Shown: positions 53,006-60,975, counted from the first letter of the stretch. The stretch: 64,000 nucleotides of DNA from Celerinatantimonas sp046054165 (GCF_046054165.1 NZ_JBFNXK010000002.1:1-64000), one strand, 5' to 3'. Numbers and translations are program-made. Notes: generated from the letters alone by a model not told the origin.

Positions 53006-53525
53006 GTTGGAGCCCTGCGACGGTCATAGCGCGAGCTCTGGGGTAACGGGGAGTCAATCGATCATTCAGACAGACTCCCCACAAATAAGTACTCTGAATA
53101 AATTCATCCGCGAAGTGACGATTAATATCGAGACATCCCTGTAAACAAATATCTAAGTATGTTTGTAAGATCGGAGTCTGTTCAGTTGGCTGACGTAATT
53201 GTTCAACGACATAAACATAAACATCGCCTTCAATTTCGTGTCCATCTAAACGCTGGATATCTGTGGCCGGAATATTGAGCCGTTGGTACCCGACTTCCCG
53301 CTCATCTAGTTTAGGGAAAAAAATGGGATCAAAAGGGATAAGTACCCCATTGACGGTGGCATCGGATACAGGACAAACCACCAAAGGAGGATGCTCCGTT
53401 CCAGAAATTAATCCCCAACTCCGCTGAAAACCATATAACCGAGCGGGATAAGCTTCTTGAGAAGGAAATGTACATCGCCGGCAAATTGTATCGATTAAAC
53501 TGCCATAACCAAAAATATAAACCAT
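52914..53525 (-). CDS. Gamma-glutamylcyclotransferase-like protein
   Basis: AIG2/GGCT-fold protein of 203 residues. FGYGSLID (residues 5-12) is the substrate-cradling YGSL motif, and LDEREVGYQRL (near 73-83) holds the expected catalytic Glu. Members open gamma-glutamyl compounds, including glutathione in the ChaC branch; the true substrate here is unknown. The C-terminal third is longer than the minimal domain. Its 3' end overlaps olsF by 92 bases on the opposite strand, and the reading frame stays open and sensible throughout the overlap. Confidence 0.8.
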   Translation of the reverse strand: MVYIFGYGSLIDTICRRCTFPSQEAYPARLYGFQRSWGLISGTEHPPLVVCPVSDATVNGVLIPFDPIFFPKLDEREVGYQRLNIPATDIQRLDGHEIEGDVYVYVVEQLRQPTEQTPILQTYLDICLQGCLDINRHFADEFIQSTYLWGVCLNDRLTPRYPRARAMTVAGLQLIDQLIARIHGYQRIDLFDDNQYNAGVFGV

Positions 53526-53672
53526 TGTAAGTTTGAGTACCTTCCGATTAAATGATAGCTACCTAACAAATTCAATATATTACGGAAAGAGTCACTAACA
53601 CAACCCTAGAAACTCAGGGTACTATAGAAAGCATTTTCATGACTTAACTGACAGGCAGGAATTCTACACATT

Positions 53673-54137
53673 ATGAAGACCATAGAACGAACTTTACAAT
53701 CAACGAAGCGGATTGCGCTGGTTGCTCATGATAATCAAAAACCAGCCTTACTTCGGTGGTGTGATAAAAATCATGAAGCACTCAGTTTTCATACTCTTTT
53801 TGGTACCGGTACCACTGGCTCGTTACTACGCAAACAAGGCTTCGATGTCCATTGTCTGTTTAGTGGCCCTATGGGTGGCGATCAACAACTAGGTGCCATG
53901 ATTGCAGAAGGGCGTATTGATATGATGATTTTCTTCTGGGATCCACTGGAGTCCATGCCCCATGATCCTGATGTCAAAGCATTGCTAAGATTGGCAACCG
54001 TATGGAATATTCCGGTGGCCAACAATGAAGCCACTGCGGATTTTATTGTCTCCAGTCCTTACTTCAATCATGAATTTACAACTACCATCCCCGACTACAG
54101 CGGTTACCTCTATGACCGGACCGGAAACGAATCCTAA
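53673..54137 (+). CDS. mgsA: Methylglyoxal synthase
   Basis: Converts dihydroxyacetone phosphate to methylglyoxal and inorganic phosphate, bypassing lower glycolysis. The 154-residue protein has VAHDNQKPALLRW (near 17-29), the phosphate loop TGTTGSLLR, the catalytic Asp in GPMGGDQQLG (near 71) and WDPLESMPHDPDVKALLRLATVWNIPVA split over the rest of the active site. The known enzyme is strongly inhibited by phosphate. It is monocistronic with a shared downstream terminator. Confidence 0.97.
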   Translation: MKTIERTLQSTKRIALVAHDNQKPALLRWCDKNHEALSFHTLFGTGTTGSLLRKQGFDVHCLFSGPMGGDQQLGAMIAEGRIDMMIFFWDPLESMPHDPDVKALLRLATVWNIPVANNEATADFIVSSPYFNHEFTTTIPDYSGYLYDRTGNES

Positions 54138-54150
54138 CCGCGCCAAGACA

Positions 54151-54179
54151 AAAAAGTCTGATCATTGATCAGACTTTTT
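54151..54179. terminator. Bidirectional terminator between mgsA and pssA
   Basis: Arms of 14 bases, beginning AAAAAGTCTG and ending CAGACTTTTT, pair perfectly around one unpaired base, with A-run and T-run at the two sides. It can stop both mgsA and the converging pssA. Confidence 0.93.
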
Positions 54180-54205
54180 TGATAGAACCGAGAATTATAT
54201 CTACA

Positions 54206-55045
54206 CTATTCATCCGATTTTTTAGACGGCTCGGAAGCTGATGGGCTATTCTCATCAATCCCATCGACTGCTTCATCCGATCCCTTCTCATCGTTATCAG
54301 CAGAAAAACGTTCATGCTTTAATTTACGCACCGCACGGATGGTATAAATAGGGCCAGAGATGGCATAAATAGAAAAAACCAAAAACAAGACTAACGGTGG
54401 GCGCAGTGCAATCACTACAATAATCAGCACCATGAGCAGCACAACCACAAAAGGAACCCGGCCTTTTAAGTCAATTCCTTTAAAACTGTGGTAGCGGAAA
54501 TTGGTCACCATCAACAATCCGGAGCAAATCGTAATCAATGCTGCAATAACGTCCAAATGATGACGATCTAAAGAAAGATCCTGCCCCAACCACACCATTC
54601 CAGCAACAATGGCCGCTGCAGACGGACTCGCTAACCCCTGAAAGAAATGTTTATCCGCTTTGCCAACCTGCGTGTTAAAACGAGCCAATCGCAACGCGGC
54701 GCTCACAGCAAAGATAAAAGAAGCTAGCCAACCAAATTTGCCTAAACCACTTAATGCCCAATTATACGACACTAAAGCCGGAGCAATCCCAAACGAGACC
54801 ATATCAGACAGAGAGTCATACTCAGCACCAAATGCACTTTCGGTACCGGTTAATCGAGCAATGCGTCCATCTAAACCATCAAAAATCATCGCCACAAAAA
54901 TAGCGATGGCTCCAGCTTCAAAATGACCATTCATAGAAGCTACGACGGCATAAAACCCTGAGAATAATGCCGCTGTCGTGAATAAATTAGGCAGCAGATA
55001 AATTCCCCGTCGCTTTCCTGAGTCATTTGATTTGATTTCAGACAT
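54206..55045 (-). CDS. pssA: CDP-diacylglycerol-serine O-phosphatidyltransferase
   Basis: Membrane enzyme that makes phosphatidylserine, the precursor of phosphatidylethanolamine. The CDP-alcohol phosphotransferase motif DGxxAR(x)8G(x)3D(x)3D is complete in FDGLDGRIARLTG and AFGAEYDSLSD (near 56-81). About seven or eight membrane helices follow, then an acidic, Ser-rich tail. At 279 residues this is the integral-membrane (Bacillus-like, type II) enzyme, not the E. coli ribosome-associated PssA. It is a single gene on the minus strand. Confidence 0.93.
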   Translation of the reverse strand: MSEIKSNDSGKRRGIYLLPNLFTTAALFSGFYAVVASMNGHFEAGAIAIFVAMIFDGLDGRIARLTGTESAFGAEYDSLSDMVSFGIAPALVSYNWALSGLGKFGWLASFIFAVSAALRLARFNTQVGKADKHFFQGLASPSAAAIVAGMVWLGQDLSLDRHHLDVIAALITICSGLLMVTNFRYHSFKGIDLKGRVPFVVVLLMVLIIVVIALRPPLVLFLVFSIYAISGPIYTIRAVRKLKHERFSADNDEKGSDEAVDGIDENSPSASEPSKKSDE

Positions 55046-55079
55046 AAATTTAACCTATAAGATCTATGGGGAGTAAAAA

Positions 55080-55148
55080 ATGAGAAGTAAAATAGCACAA
55101 ACACAGTCATATTACAGCGTCAGCAAGGTGTATTTCAGATCATTTTAG
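55080..55148 (+). CDS. Possible 22-residue small protein
   Basis: A 22-codon frame starting with ATG six bases after GGGGAG and ending TAG, in the pssA/55203 divergent gap. It begins MRSKIAQTQS and is basic and aromatic near the end. The ribosome site is the only support; chance is a real alternative. Confidence 0.2.
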   Translation: MRSKIAQTQSYYSVSKVYFRSF

Positions 55149-55202
55149 AACATGGCGCTTTGAAGCGAAGCCGTCCTAACCGATTAAAAACGAGATAGAA
55201 CC

Positions 55203-55463
55203 ATGAAGAAGCACCCATTAGAAGTCATCCTGAAATTAAATGACAATCAGATCAAAAGTATTCAGGCCATAGAAACACATTATGACGAGTTGATCGACCA
55301 ACTTTTTGCCAGCGACCTGACCATGCGTCAAATGATGAAACAGATGAGGCATTTCACACAAGAAAAGCATTCTAAAATTTGCGCACTATTAACCGCTCAT
55401 CAGCAACAGATCTATCACGATTACAACAACAATGCGCATTCTCGCTTAAAGAAGTTATTATAA
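55203..55463 (+). CDS. Small helical protein of unknown function
   Basis: I do not recognise the 86-residue product. It looks almost entirely helical, with heptad-like hydrophobics at about 8-35 and 45-75, many Gln, His, Met and Lys residues, and no signal peptide, membrane segment or cysteine pair. LKLNDNQIKSIQAI and TMRQMMKQMRHFTQEKH faintly recall LTxxQ-type Spy/CpxP helices, but the signal peptide of those proteins is missing. It starts at an ATG with GAGATAGAACC upstream, converges on the SieB-like gene and may be a lineage-specific regulator or chaperone. Confidence 0.55.
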   Translation: MKKHPLEVILKLNDNQIKSIQAIETHYDELIDQLFASDLTMRQMMKQMRHFTQEKHSKICALLTAHQQQIYHDYNNNAHSRLKKLL

Positions 55464-55521
55464 GTGCTCGCTCTCACTTGTTGAGCCTCAGAACACTCAC
55501 AGACACTCAGTATCATCCGAA

Positions 55522-56205
55522 CTATGATGCGGCCTGATGATGCTCAAGACGGTCTAATTCAGTCGCTGACGTTCCTTCCGCTCCTCTTGAATAACTGGTC
55601 CGAATACGGAATACCTTACCCGAATAAGTTCGATTCGCGTCATAATCAGGTTGTAAAAACCGAGGCCGCATTTTTTTCAACCGTTCTAATTGCTCTTCCG
55701 TCAAATTTCCGACAGGCAACGATAACACCCGATAACTTAATAACGGTCTGGCCATCAACGAAATCATACAATCAACCCGATTATGCTGATCAAGTAACTG
55801 CTGATATTCGACTAATTCCAAAACTCCATTATGCAACAAATTAGCAACTGCTGGCTCGGTCACCGGTAAACGTAAAACGCTCCGTCGGCTAATCACGAAC
55901 TCACGTAAAATAGCTTTTTCGGTATGATCAAGACACTGAATTAATGCTTCAATATTTCGACGAGAAACCCGCAGTTGCCAGCGGCCACCGATAATTTTCC
56001 AGGCATAAATGAACAAACGCCCCAGAAAATAAGAAGCACAGCTTAGCATCGCACACCACAAACCCAGTAAATAAGGAACTAAATCAACACTTTCTGGGAA
56101 ATAGGATCTGGGGATCAATAACAATAATCCACAGCTAAAACCTATCCAGGCCAATAAAGTTTCGAAAAACTTAAACCGGGCCAATATCTGTTTTAACCAC
56201 CGCAT
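55522..56205 (-). CDS. SieB-like membrane protein (superinfection-exclusion family)
   Basis: From the ATG at 56205 (GGAG nine bases upstream) the product has 227 residues. Two membrane helices (about 12-32 and 42-66) precede a cytoplasmic domain with LDHTEKAILREFVISRRSVLRLP in two adjoining parts and AVANLLHNGVLEL. These resemble the core of the SieB family, named after a lambda/P22-type phage protein that blocks superinfecting phage. Chromosomal homologues outside prophages exist and have no established role. No phage genes lie nearby. An ATG at 56220 would add five residues without a ribosome site. Confidence 0.6.
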   Translation of the reverse strand: MRWLKQILARFKFFETLLAWIGFSCGLLLLIPRSYFPESVDLVPYLLGLWCAMLSCASYFLGRLFIYAWKIIGGRWQLRVSRRNIEALIQCLDHTEKAILREFVISRRSVLRLPVTEPAVANLLHNGVLELVEYQQLLDQHNRVDCMISLMARPLLSYRVLSLPVGNLTEEQLERLKKMRPRFLQPDYDANRTYSGKVFRIRTSYSRGAEGTSATELDRLEHHQAAS

Positions 56206-56290
56206 GAATGGACACTCCATTTTGCCAATAAACTGACTCTCAGAATCAATTGAGCAAAGCGCGTGCCATAATCAGATTTTTTACAACTTG

Positions 56291-57265
56291 TTAATACCGA
56301 TGCCCCGTTACCAAGTGTAATGCATCTAATAAAACTCGAACATCGGCATCAGGCCGATGTGCATGTTCACTTAAATAACGACGCCAGCCTCGTGCCCCGG
56401 GTAATCCTTGGAATAATCCCAGCATATGTCGGGTAATTTGCTGTAAACGGCCGCCCTCGGCCAAATGTGCCTGTACATAATCGACCATCTTGAGTACGAC
56501 ATCCTCTCGACTGATTATCGGCTGTTTAACCCCAAAGAACAGTGAATCCACAGAAGCTAACAGATAAGGATTATGGTATGCCGCTCGTCCCAGCATCACG
56601 CCATCCACATGTTGCAGATGTTGCTCGATCTGCTCCAATTCCGTAATACCGCCATTGAGACTGATGTTCAAATGCGGGTAGTCCTGTTTTAATTGATAAA
56701 CTCTCGCATAGTTTAACTCTGGAATTTCCCGATTTTCCTTCGGGCTAAGTCCTTTCAACCAAGCTTTACGGGCATGGACCACAAAATGCTGACACCCACT
56801 TAAGGCAACCGTCTCAATAAAGTGAGTTAAAAATCCATAACTATCCTGCTCATCGATACCGATTCGAGTCTTAACCGTCATCGGGATAGCAACTTGATCT
56901 TGCATCGCTTTGACACAGTCTGCGACTAACGCCGCCTCGGCCATGAGACAAGCCCCAAACCGTCCATTCTGAACCCGGTCTGAAGGACAACCAACATTCA
57001 GATTAATCTCATCATAACCCCGTTGTTCCGCAATCAGCGCACACTGTGCCAATGCGGCCGGATCACTGCCGCCCAGCTGCAATACCAGCGGATGTTCCGC
57101 TTCGTTATACTGCAAATAATCGCCACGCCCCTGCAAAATAGCACCGGTCGTCACCATCTCGGTATACAGCTGGATCTGATCGCTTAATAACCGATGAAAG
57201 TAACGGCAATGGCGATCCGTCCAATCGAGCATGGGTGCCACGCTGAAACGAGAAGCAGGGAACAT
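56291..57265 (-). CDS. dusA: tRNA-dihydrouridine(20/20a) synthase DusA
   Basis: FMN enzyme that reduces uridines 20 and 20a of the tRNA D-loop. The barrel begins FSVAPMLDWTDRHCRYFHR (about 7-25), with the YTEMVTTGAI FMN site. The catalytic Cys is in NLNVGCPSDRVQNGRFGACLM (two parts, near 92-112), where GRFGACLM is typical of DusA rather than DusB or DusC. HARKAWLKGLSPKENR (near 163-178) is also DusA-specific. The product has 324 residues and stands alone on the minus strand. Confidence 0.95.
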   Translation of the reverse strand: MFPASRFSVAPMLDWTDRHCRYFHRLLSDQIQLYTEMVTTGAILQGRGDYLQYNEAEHPLVLQLGGSDPAALAQCALIAEQRGYDEINLNVGCPSDRVQNGRFGACLMAEAALVADCVKAMQDQVAIPMTVKTRIGIDEQDSYGFLTHFIETVALSGCQHFVVHARKAWLKGLSPKENREIPELNYARVYQLKQDYPHLNISLNGGITELEQIEQHLQHVDGVMLGRAAYHNPYLLASVDSLFFGVKQPIISREDVVLKMVDYVQAHLAEGGRLQQITRHMLGLFQGLPGARGWRRYLSEHAHRPDADVRVLLDALHLVTGHRY

Positions 57266-57653
57266 AATAGAACCTCTATTAAAATTAAATAGTTAGCTAC
57301 CCATTAGACTTGATTCGACAAGATCGCTGTTAACTATTTGTCCCCAAACCTCTCTCAAAGGATTTTTGGGGATATCTAGGCCTATTGATCTTTCGTGACG
57401 ATTGTTGCAGTCATCTAAGTCTGAACAATGTTGTGTTGTATCCTATTCACTTAACTCATTAAGTTTCACAGACCGCGCCTAGTTCAAGATGCGTTTCATT
57501 TGAATAAAAATTAACAATGAAAGCTCAACAGCCCCTAGAAAATGGAATAGCGTTAAGTAGGCGCGATTATACATAGCGCTATTTATGGCTTCAAATATTA
57601 CCGCGCGCTCATTGCGTCACCCGCATATTGCTCGGAGCGATCCAACCGCATGA
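57266..57653. other. Intergenic region between dusA and the metallo-hydrolase gene
   Basis: 388 bases without a gene. It contains a CCCCAAA/TTTGGGG dyad (57342-57371), one copy of a 25-bp repeat (57513-57537) and an AATAGCG/CGCTATT dyad (57546-57552 and 57587-57593). The part after 57590 is richer in GC than the rest, matching the change at the block that follows. Confidence 0.6.
57513..57537 (+). repeat. 25-bp direct repeat, left copy
   Basis: AACAATGAAAGCTCAACAGC followed by CCCTA. It matches 60729-60753 at 23 of 25 positions in the same orientation. The two copies bracket the metallo-hydrolase/TetR/alcohol-dehydrogenase block. By a rough count, such a match is not expected by chance in a window this size. 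Confidence 0.65.
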
Positions 57654-58382
57654 TCAACAGCTGTGTTCTTTTAGCCAACGCGTGATGATTTCACGAAATT
57701 TTTCACCGGAAAATGATGGAAAATGCCCACCGTGAACGCCCCGAACAGGTAAAAGTAGTAGCCGCTCCATCGAACGAATGTAATCTTCAATATTGGAGTG
57801 ATAAGAATCTTCGATCAAAGGACCATCATATACAATATCACCTGAAATCAAGATCCCTGTTTTCTCTTCCCAAAGAGCAATTCCACCGGGGCTATGTCCG
57901 GGAACATGAAGAACTTTAAACCAACGATCCCCAAGATCGATCACATCCCCATCCTCCAGCAAACGAGTCGCAGGAGCCCCTTTAATCGCATAACTAGTTG
58001 AGCTATAGGGAACATCTGGTAGTGCATCAAAGATGCCATCAGAAACATAAGCATCAGCCAACGTATTGGCACGGGTTGGATGTGCCAAAATATCCGCTTC
58101 AGCATGGTGACACAAACGGCAGTCAAATTCGTGGTGATTCCCCACATGATCGAAATGCGTATGAGAGGCTACGGCATCCAACGGGCGACCACTCACCAGG
58201 GGAACCCATTTTCTAAGGGACACGACCCCCATGCCGCTATCAACCAACATATCCCGATCTCGACCACGCACATGCCAGATATTACAGCGATAGAATGTCT
58301 GTATATAAGGTTCATCAATTCGAATAATACCGTCACCAACACTTTGTTGACGGTACCAATCTTGGGGGGGAATTCGTTTCAT
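57654..58382 (-). CDS. Metallo-beta-lactamase-fold hydrolase
   Basis: A dinuclear-metal hydrolase of 242 residues. The signature HTHFDHVGN (near 74-82) gives HxHxDH; further ligands are His in VPGHSPGG (near 163), Asp in LISGDIVYDG (near 182) and His in HGGHFPS (near 223). The substrate is unknown; glyoxalase II-like, lactonase and arylsulfatase-type roles are all possible. GGAGG precedes the ATG. It is divergent from the tetR gene with palindromes between them, so it is probably the regulator's target. Confidence 0.85.
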   Translation of the reverse strand: MKRIPPQDWYRQQSVGDGIIRIDEPYIQTFYRCNIWHVRGRDRDMLVDSGMGVVSLRKWVPLVSGRPLDAVASHTHFDHVGNHHEFDCRLCHHAEADILAHPTRANTLADAYVSDGIFDALPDVPYSSTSYAIKGAPATRLLEDGDVIDLGDRWFKVLHVPGHSPGGIALWEEKTGILISGDIVYDGPLIEDSYHSNIEDYIRSMERLLLLPVRGVHGGHFPSFSGEKFREIITRWLKEHSC

Positions 58383-58610
58383 TAAGCTACCTCCGAGGGT
58401 AAAAGTACTGGGTTACGTACAAAAAGTTCAACTTTCGCCCCCGGCTTGAAATTTTCCCACTGAGAAAGGTATGCAACCAGAGCGCGATCAGGGACGAAGA
58501 TGGGGTGAAAAACACCTGAATGCGAACCGAGGAAAGACCTTTCGGTTAGGCGCGCTTTTCCCAAGCTATAGAGACCCCTTGTTGTGCATTAATCAGCCTC
58601 CTGCTGACTC

Positions 58611-58632
58611 ATATCGATGTTGACATCGATAT
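58611..58632. promoter_or_regulatory. 22-bp palindrome between the hydrolase and tetR
   Basis: ATATCGATGT-TG-ACATCGATAT is a perfect inverted repeat with ten-base arms, 44 bases before the tetR ATG. Size and place fit a TetR-family operator or a related dimer site. Confidence 0.7.
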
Positions 58633-58652
58633 TTTTTATGGTCAATATAATT

Positions 58653-58667
58653 TTATAGTCACTATAA
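58653..58667. promoter_or_regulatory. 15-bp palindrome immediately upstream of tetR
   Basis: TTATAGT-C-ACTATAA is a perfect seven-base-arm palindrome ending eight bases before the tetR start, so a bound protein would block the start. With TATGGTCAATAT just upstream it may be part of a larger operator. Confidence 0.6.
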
Positions 58668-58675
58668 GAATTTTT

Positions 58676-59302
58676 ATGGCCACCGGATTACGACAACGAA
58701 AAAAAGCAGAAACGCGCGAAAAGATCATTTCTTGCGCCATTCAGCTGTTTAAGGAACACGGGTATGAGGCTTCACGGATCGAAGATATCGCAGAAGCAGC
58801 GAATCTATCGGCAGCGACCTTCTACAATTATTTTGGCTCTAAAGCGGACATGCTATTAGCAAGCATATTGACTGAAACGGAAATGATCATTGAGGCCGTT
58901 GATGCCTGCATCAGCAGGCCGCATACGGATTTGGAAACCGCTTTTTCGGAAATTGTCACGATTTACTTTACTAAGTCGTTTCAACTAACCTCTCGTGAAA
59001 TGTGGCGCGAGGCGCTCGCTCGAACAATGCTTGATCCAGAGGCCGAATTCAGTTGCCGCTATACCGAAATTGACCAAAGGCTTCGAATACAGCTCCGGAG
59101 ATTTATGAACGACATGCAAGAGCGTGGAGCCATTCTGCCTGATGTAAATTGTTCAGCCTTGGGTGATTTACTGTTCAACAATGTAAATATAAATTTCATT
59201 GAAATAATGCGCAGCAAAGACCGCCCCAGTGGCGAAGCCTGCCAAAAAGTAATGTCTGAGAGTGCCCCCGTCTTTGAACTGTGTAAGAAAATATCCGTAT
59301 AA
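58676..59302 (+). CDS. TetR-family transcriptional regulator
   Basis: Ligand-responsive repressor of 208 residues. The N-terminal helix-turn-helix (about 12-58) reads TREKIISCAIQLFKEHGYEA, then IEDIAEAANLSAATFYNYFGSKADML, all typical. The C-terminal ligand domain is helical and unassigned. The intergenic palindromes on its 5' side suggest autoregulation and control of the divergent hydrolase. The alcohol dehydrogenase converges on it from the other side. Base use is slightly more GC-rich than that of core genes nearby. Confidence 0.9.
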   Translation: MATGLRQRKKAETREKIISCAIQLFKEHGYEASRIEDIAEAANLSAATFYNYFGSKADMLLASILTETEMIIEAVDACISRPHTDLETAFSEIVTIYFTKSFQLTSREMWREALARTMLDPEAEFSCRYTEIDQRLRIQLRRFMNDMQERGAILPDVNCSALGDLLFNNVNINFIEIMRSKDRPSGEACQKVMSESAPVFELCKKISV

Positions 59303-59503
59303 AGTTATTGGCGACAATGGCCGCCAATCTCTATTTCTGACCCGACAAAAAAGGCAAAAAGCTTAAACCTTAGCCAACAGTTCGATTTCATCCTGCCATC
59401 CATGAAGATGGAATAGCTGATGAAGCTATGTTTGGTATAGGGGAAAAGCAATGAATAAGAGGTGCCACTCGTTGAATCAAATGGCAACCTCAAATATCAA
59501 TGT
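59303..59503. other. Gap between tetR and the alcohol dehydrogenase
   Basis: About 200 bases between converging genes. TTGGCG and CGCCAA (59308-59327) form a six-base hairpin right after tetR, a weak terminator candidate, and ATAGCT-N5-AGCTAT lies near 59413. No gene is supported. Confidence 0.45.
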
Positions 59504-60550
59504 TTAAACATGCAAATAAGACATGTCCATGACAAAGCGATACGGGATATCTGCTTTTTCAAGGGTGACAAATGCATCATTAATTTCATCCGGGCGAATA
59601 ATTTTACATTCCGGCAAAATATTTTTACGTGCGCAAAAATCTAAAACTTCCTGAGTTTCACGAATACCACCGATCGGAGAACCCGCCACACTACGCCGTC
59701 CCAGCAAAAGTGGCGCACCATCCACTTCACCCCAAGGACCGACAGCGCCCACAATCACCAATGTACCATCGATATCCAGCAAGGGGACATAAACATCCAA
59801 ATCGTGTTTGACCGGGATGGTATCGATGATCAAGTCAAAGCCATTGTAGGCAGCTTTCATGGCATCCGCGTCTGTCGAAACCAGAAATGCATCAGCACCG
59901 ATTTCCATAGCCACCGCTTTTTTCTTCAGTGATCGAGAAATCTGCGTAACCGAGGCACCCAAAGCCGATGCTAATTTCACCGCCATATGACCCAGCCCCC
60001 CCATTCCGATAACTGCAACTCGGCTTGATGGCCCGATATTCCAATGTCGTAGTGGAGACCACGTCGTGATCCCGGCACATAAAATAGGGGCAGTACGAGA
60101 CAAATCCAATTTATCCGATAAGGTACACACAAAGTCTTCACGAACGACGATGTGTTTTGAATATCCTCCCTGAGTGATTGCCCCATCAATACGATCCGGT
60201 GAAGAATAGGTCATGGTATTGCCTTCACGACAGAACTGCTCATTCCCCTTTTTACACTGGTCACATTCCTGGCAGCTATCCACCATACAACCCACAGCGC
60301 CATTGTCTCCGACTTTAAATTTAGTCACTTGGGATCCCACTTCAATGACCCGTCCCACAATCTCATGCCCAGGAACCAGTGGATAGTGTGCAAATCCCCA
60401 GTCATTATCTCTCATGTGTATATCGGTGTGACAAATGCCACAATAGAGAATTTCCATCACCACATCATTTGGACGAGCTTGACGACGATCAAAATGCCAG
60501 GGAGCCAAATGTTCACCAGCCCCTTGAGCAGCATAACCTACTGTTTTCAT
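59504..60550 (-). CDS. Zinc-dependent alcohol/aldehyde dehydrogenase (YahK/cinnamyl-type)
   Basis: Medium-chain NADP-type dehydrogenase that reduces aldehydes or oxidises alcohols. The 348-residue protein has the catalytic zinc site CGICHTDIH (near 38-46) and GHEIVGRV (near 61). The four structural-zinc cysteines lie in SCQECDQCKKGNEQFC (near 92-107). The cofactor fold is GMGGLGHMAVKLAS (near 179-192), followed by ISRSLKKK, where the basic residues favour NADPH. It is closest in style to E. coli YahK. GGAG precedes the ATG. Confidence 0.9.
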   Translation of the reverse strand: MKTVGYAAQGAGEHLAPWHFDRRQARPNDVVMEILYCGICHTDIHMRDNDWGFAHYPLVPGHEIVGRVIEVGSQVTKFKVGDNGAVGCMVDSCQECDQCKKGNEQFCREGNTMTYSSPDRIDGAITQGGYSKHIVVREDFVCTLSDKLDLSRTAPILCAGITTWSPLRHWNIGPSSRVAVIGMGGLGHMAVKLASALGASVTQISRSLKKKAVAMEIGADAFLVSTDADAMKAAYNGFDLIIDTIPVKHDLDVYVPLLDIDGTLVIVGAVGPWGEVDGAPLLLGRRSVAGSPIGGIRETQEVLDFCARKNILPECKIIRPDEINDAFVTLEKADIPYRFVMDMSYLHV

Positions 60551-60587
60551 GATCTACTCCATCAATATGAATGAATATAAATGCGAA

Positions 60588-60619
60588 TTAAAGCAACGAA
60601 GTGACCCTCATTGCTTTAA
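60588..60619. promoter_or_regulatory. 9-bp inverted repeat upstream of the alcohol dehydrogenase
   Basis: TTAAAGCAA and TTGCTTTAA (60588-60596 and 60611-60619) are perfect nine-base arms with a 14-base spacer, 38-69 bases before the dehydrogenase ATG. It could be an operator or a leader hairpin. Confidence 0.5.
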
Positions 60620-60728
60620 ATACGATAGAAAACTTGAGACTATTTATCTTTAATGGTTAAGTTTATTCAAATACATAACGCCATAACCGGTGAGGCTAAT
60701 GAATGAGCAAGCAGCGCCAGCAAAACGC

Positions 60729-60753
60729 AACCATGAAAGGTCAACAGCCCCTA
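60729..60753 (+). repeat. 25-bp direct repeat, right copy
   Basis: AACCATGAAAGGTCAACAGC followed by CCCTA. It matches 57513-57537 except at two positions and lies in the same orientation. Sequence outside the 25 bases is unrelated between the copies. Confidence 0.65.
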
Positions 60754-60909
60754 ACAAAGTTAATTGCCATCTATCATAACGCTCCATACTGATTAAGATG
60801 ATTTAATTTCTACTGATTTTTTGCTCAATGCTATCAAAACCCAAATCCATTCTGAATTTGCTTTAATATCGGTGATCATGGAGAGAACGAAGGTCACAAG
60901 AGAGACAAG

Positions 60910-60943
60910 ATCGGTGTCATCAACACGCAGTTTTAACACCGAT
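60910..60943. repeat. ATCGGTGT inverted repeat downstream of the tautomerase
   Basis: Perfect eight-base arms ATCGGTGT and ACACCGAT with an 18-base spacer. A third partial copy, ATCGGTG, lies at 60868-60874. On the minus strand no T-run follows, so a terminator role for the tautomerase is unlikely. Confidence 0.4.
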
Positions 60944-60975
60944 ACTTAGATTTGCAGAGCGTTTTCAACGGTAAT

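Larger units (their letters stand above)
60551..60975. other. Intergenic region between the tautomerase and alcohol-dehydrogenase genes
   Basis: 425 bases without a gene. It holds a 9-bp inverted repeat near the dehydrogenase start, the right copy of the 25-bp repeat and an ATCGGTGT/ACACCGAT dyad, all listed separately. The rest is A/T-rich and unremarkable. Confidence 0.6.

Noticed and set aside
35566..57290. Recurrence of TAGCTAAC (or its complement) in several intergenic regions
   Set aside because: An eight-base word is expected a few times in a window this size; the four or so intergenic copies lack fixed spacing or position.
57342..57371. CCCCAAA/TTTGGGG hairpin upstream of dusA as a terminator
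   Set aside because: There is no T-run on either strand and no gene ends nearby.
58382..58564. A 60-codon frame directly upstream of the metallo-hydrolase, ending one base into its ATG
   Set aside because: It would start at TTG without a ribosome site and shows no family. The apparent coupling is explained by the GGAGG of the hydrolase. It could be a gene remnant, but I cannot support it.
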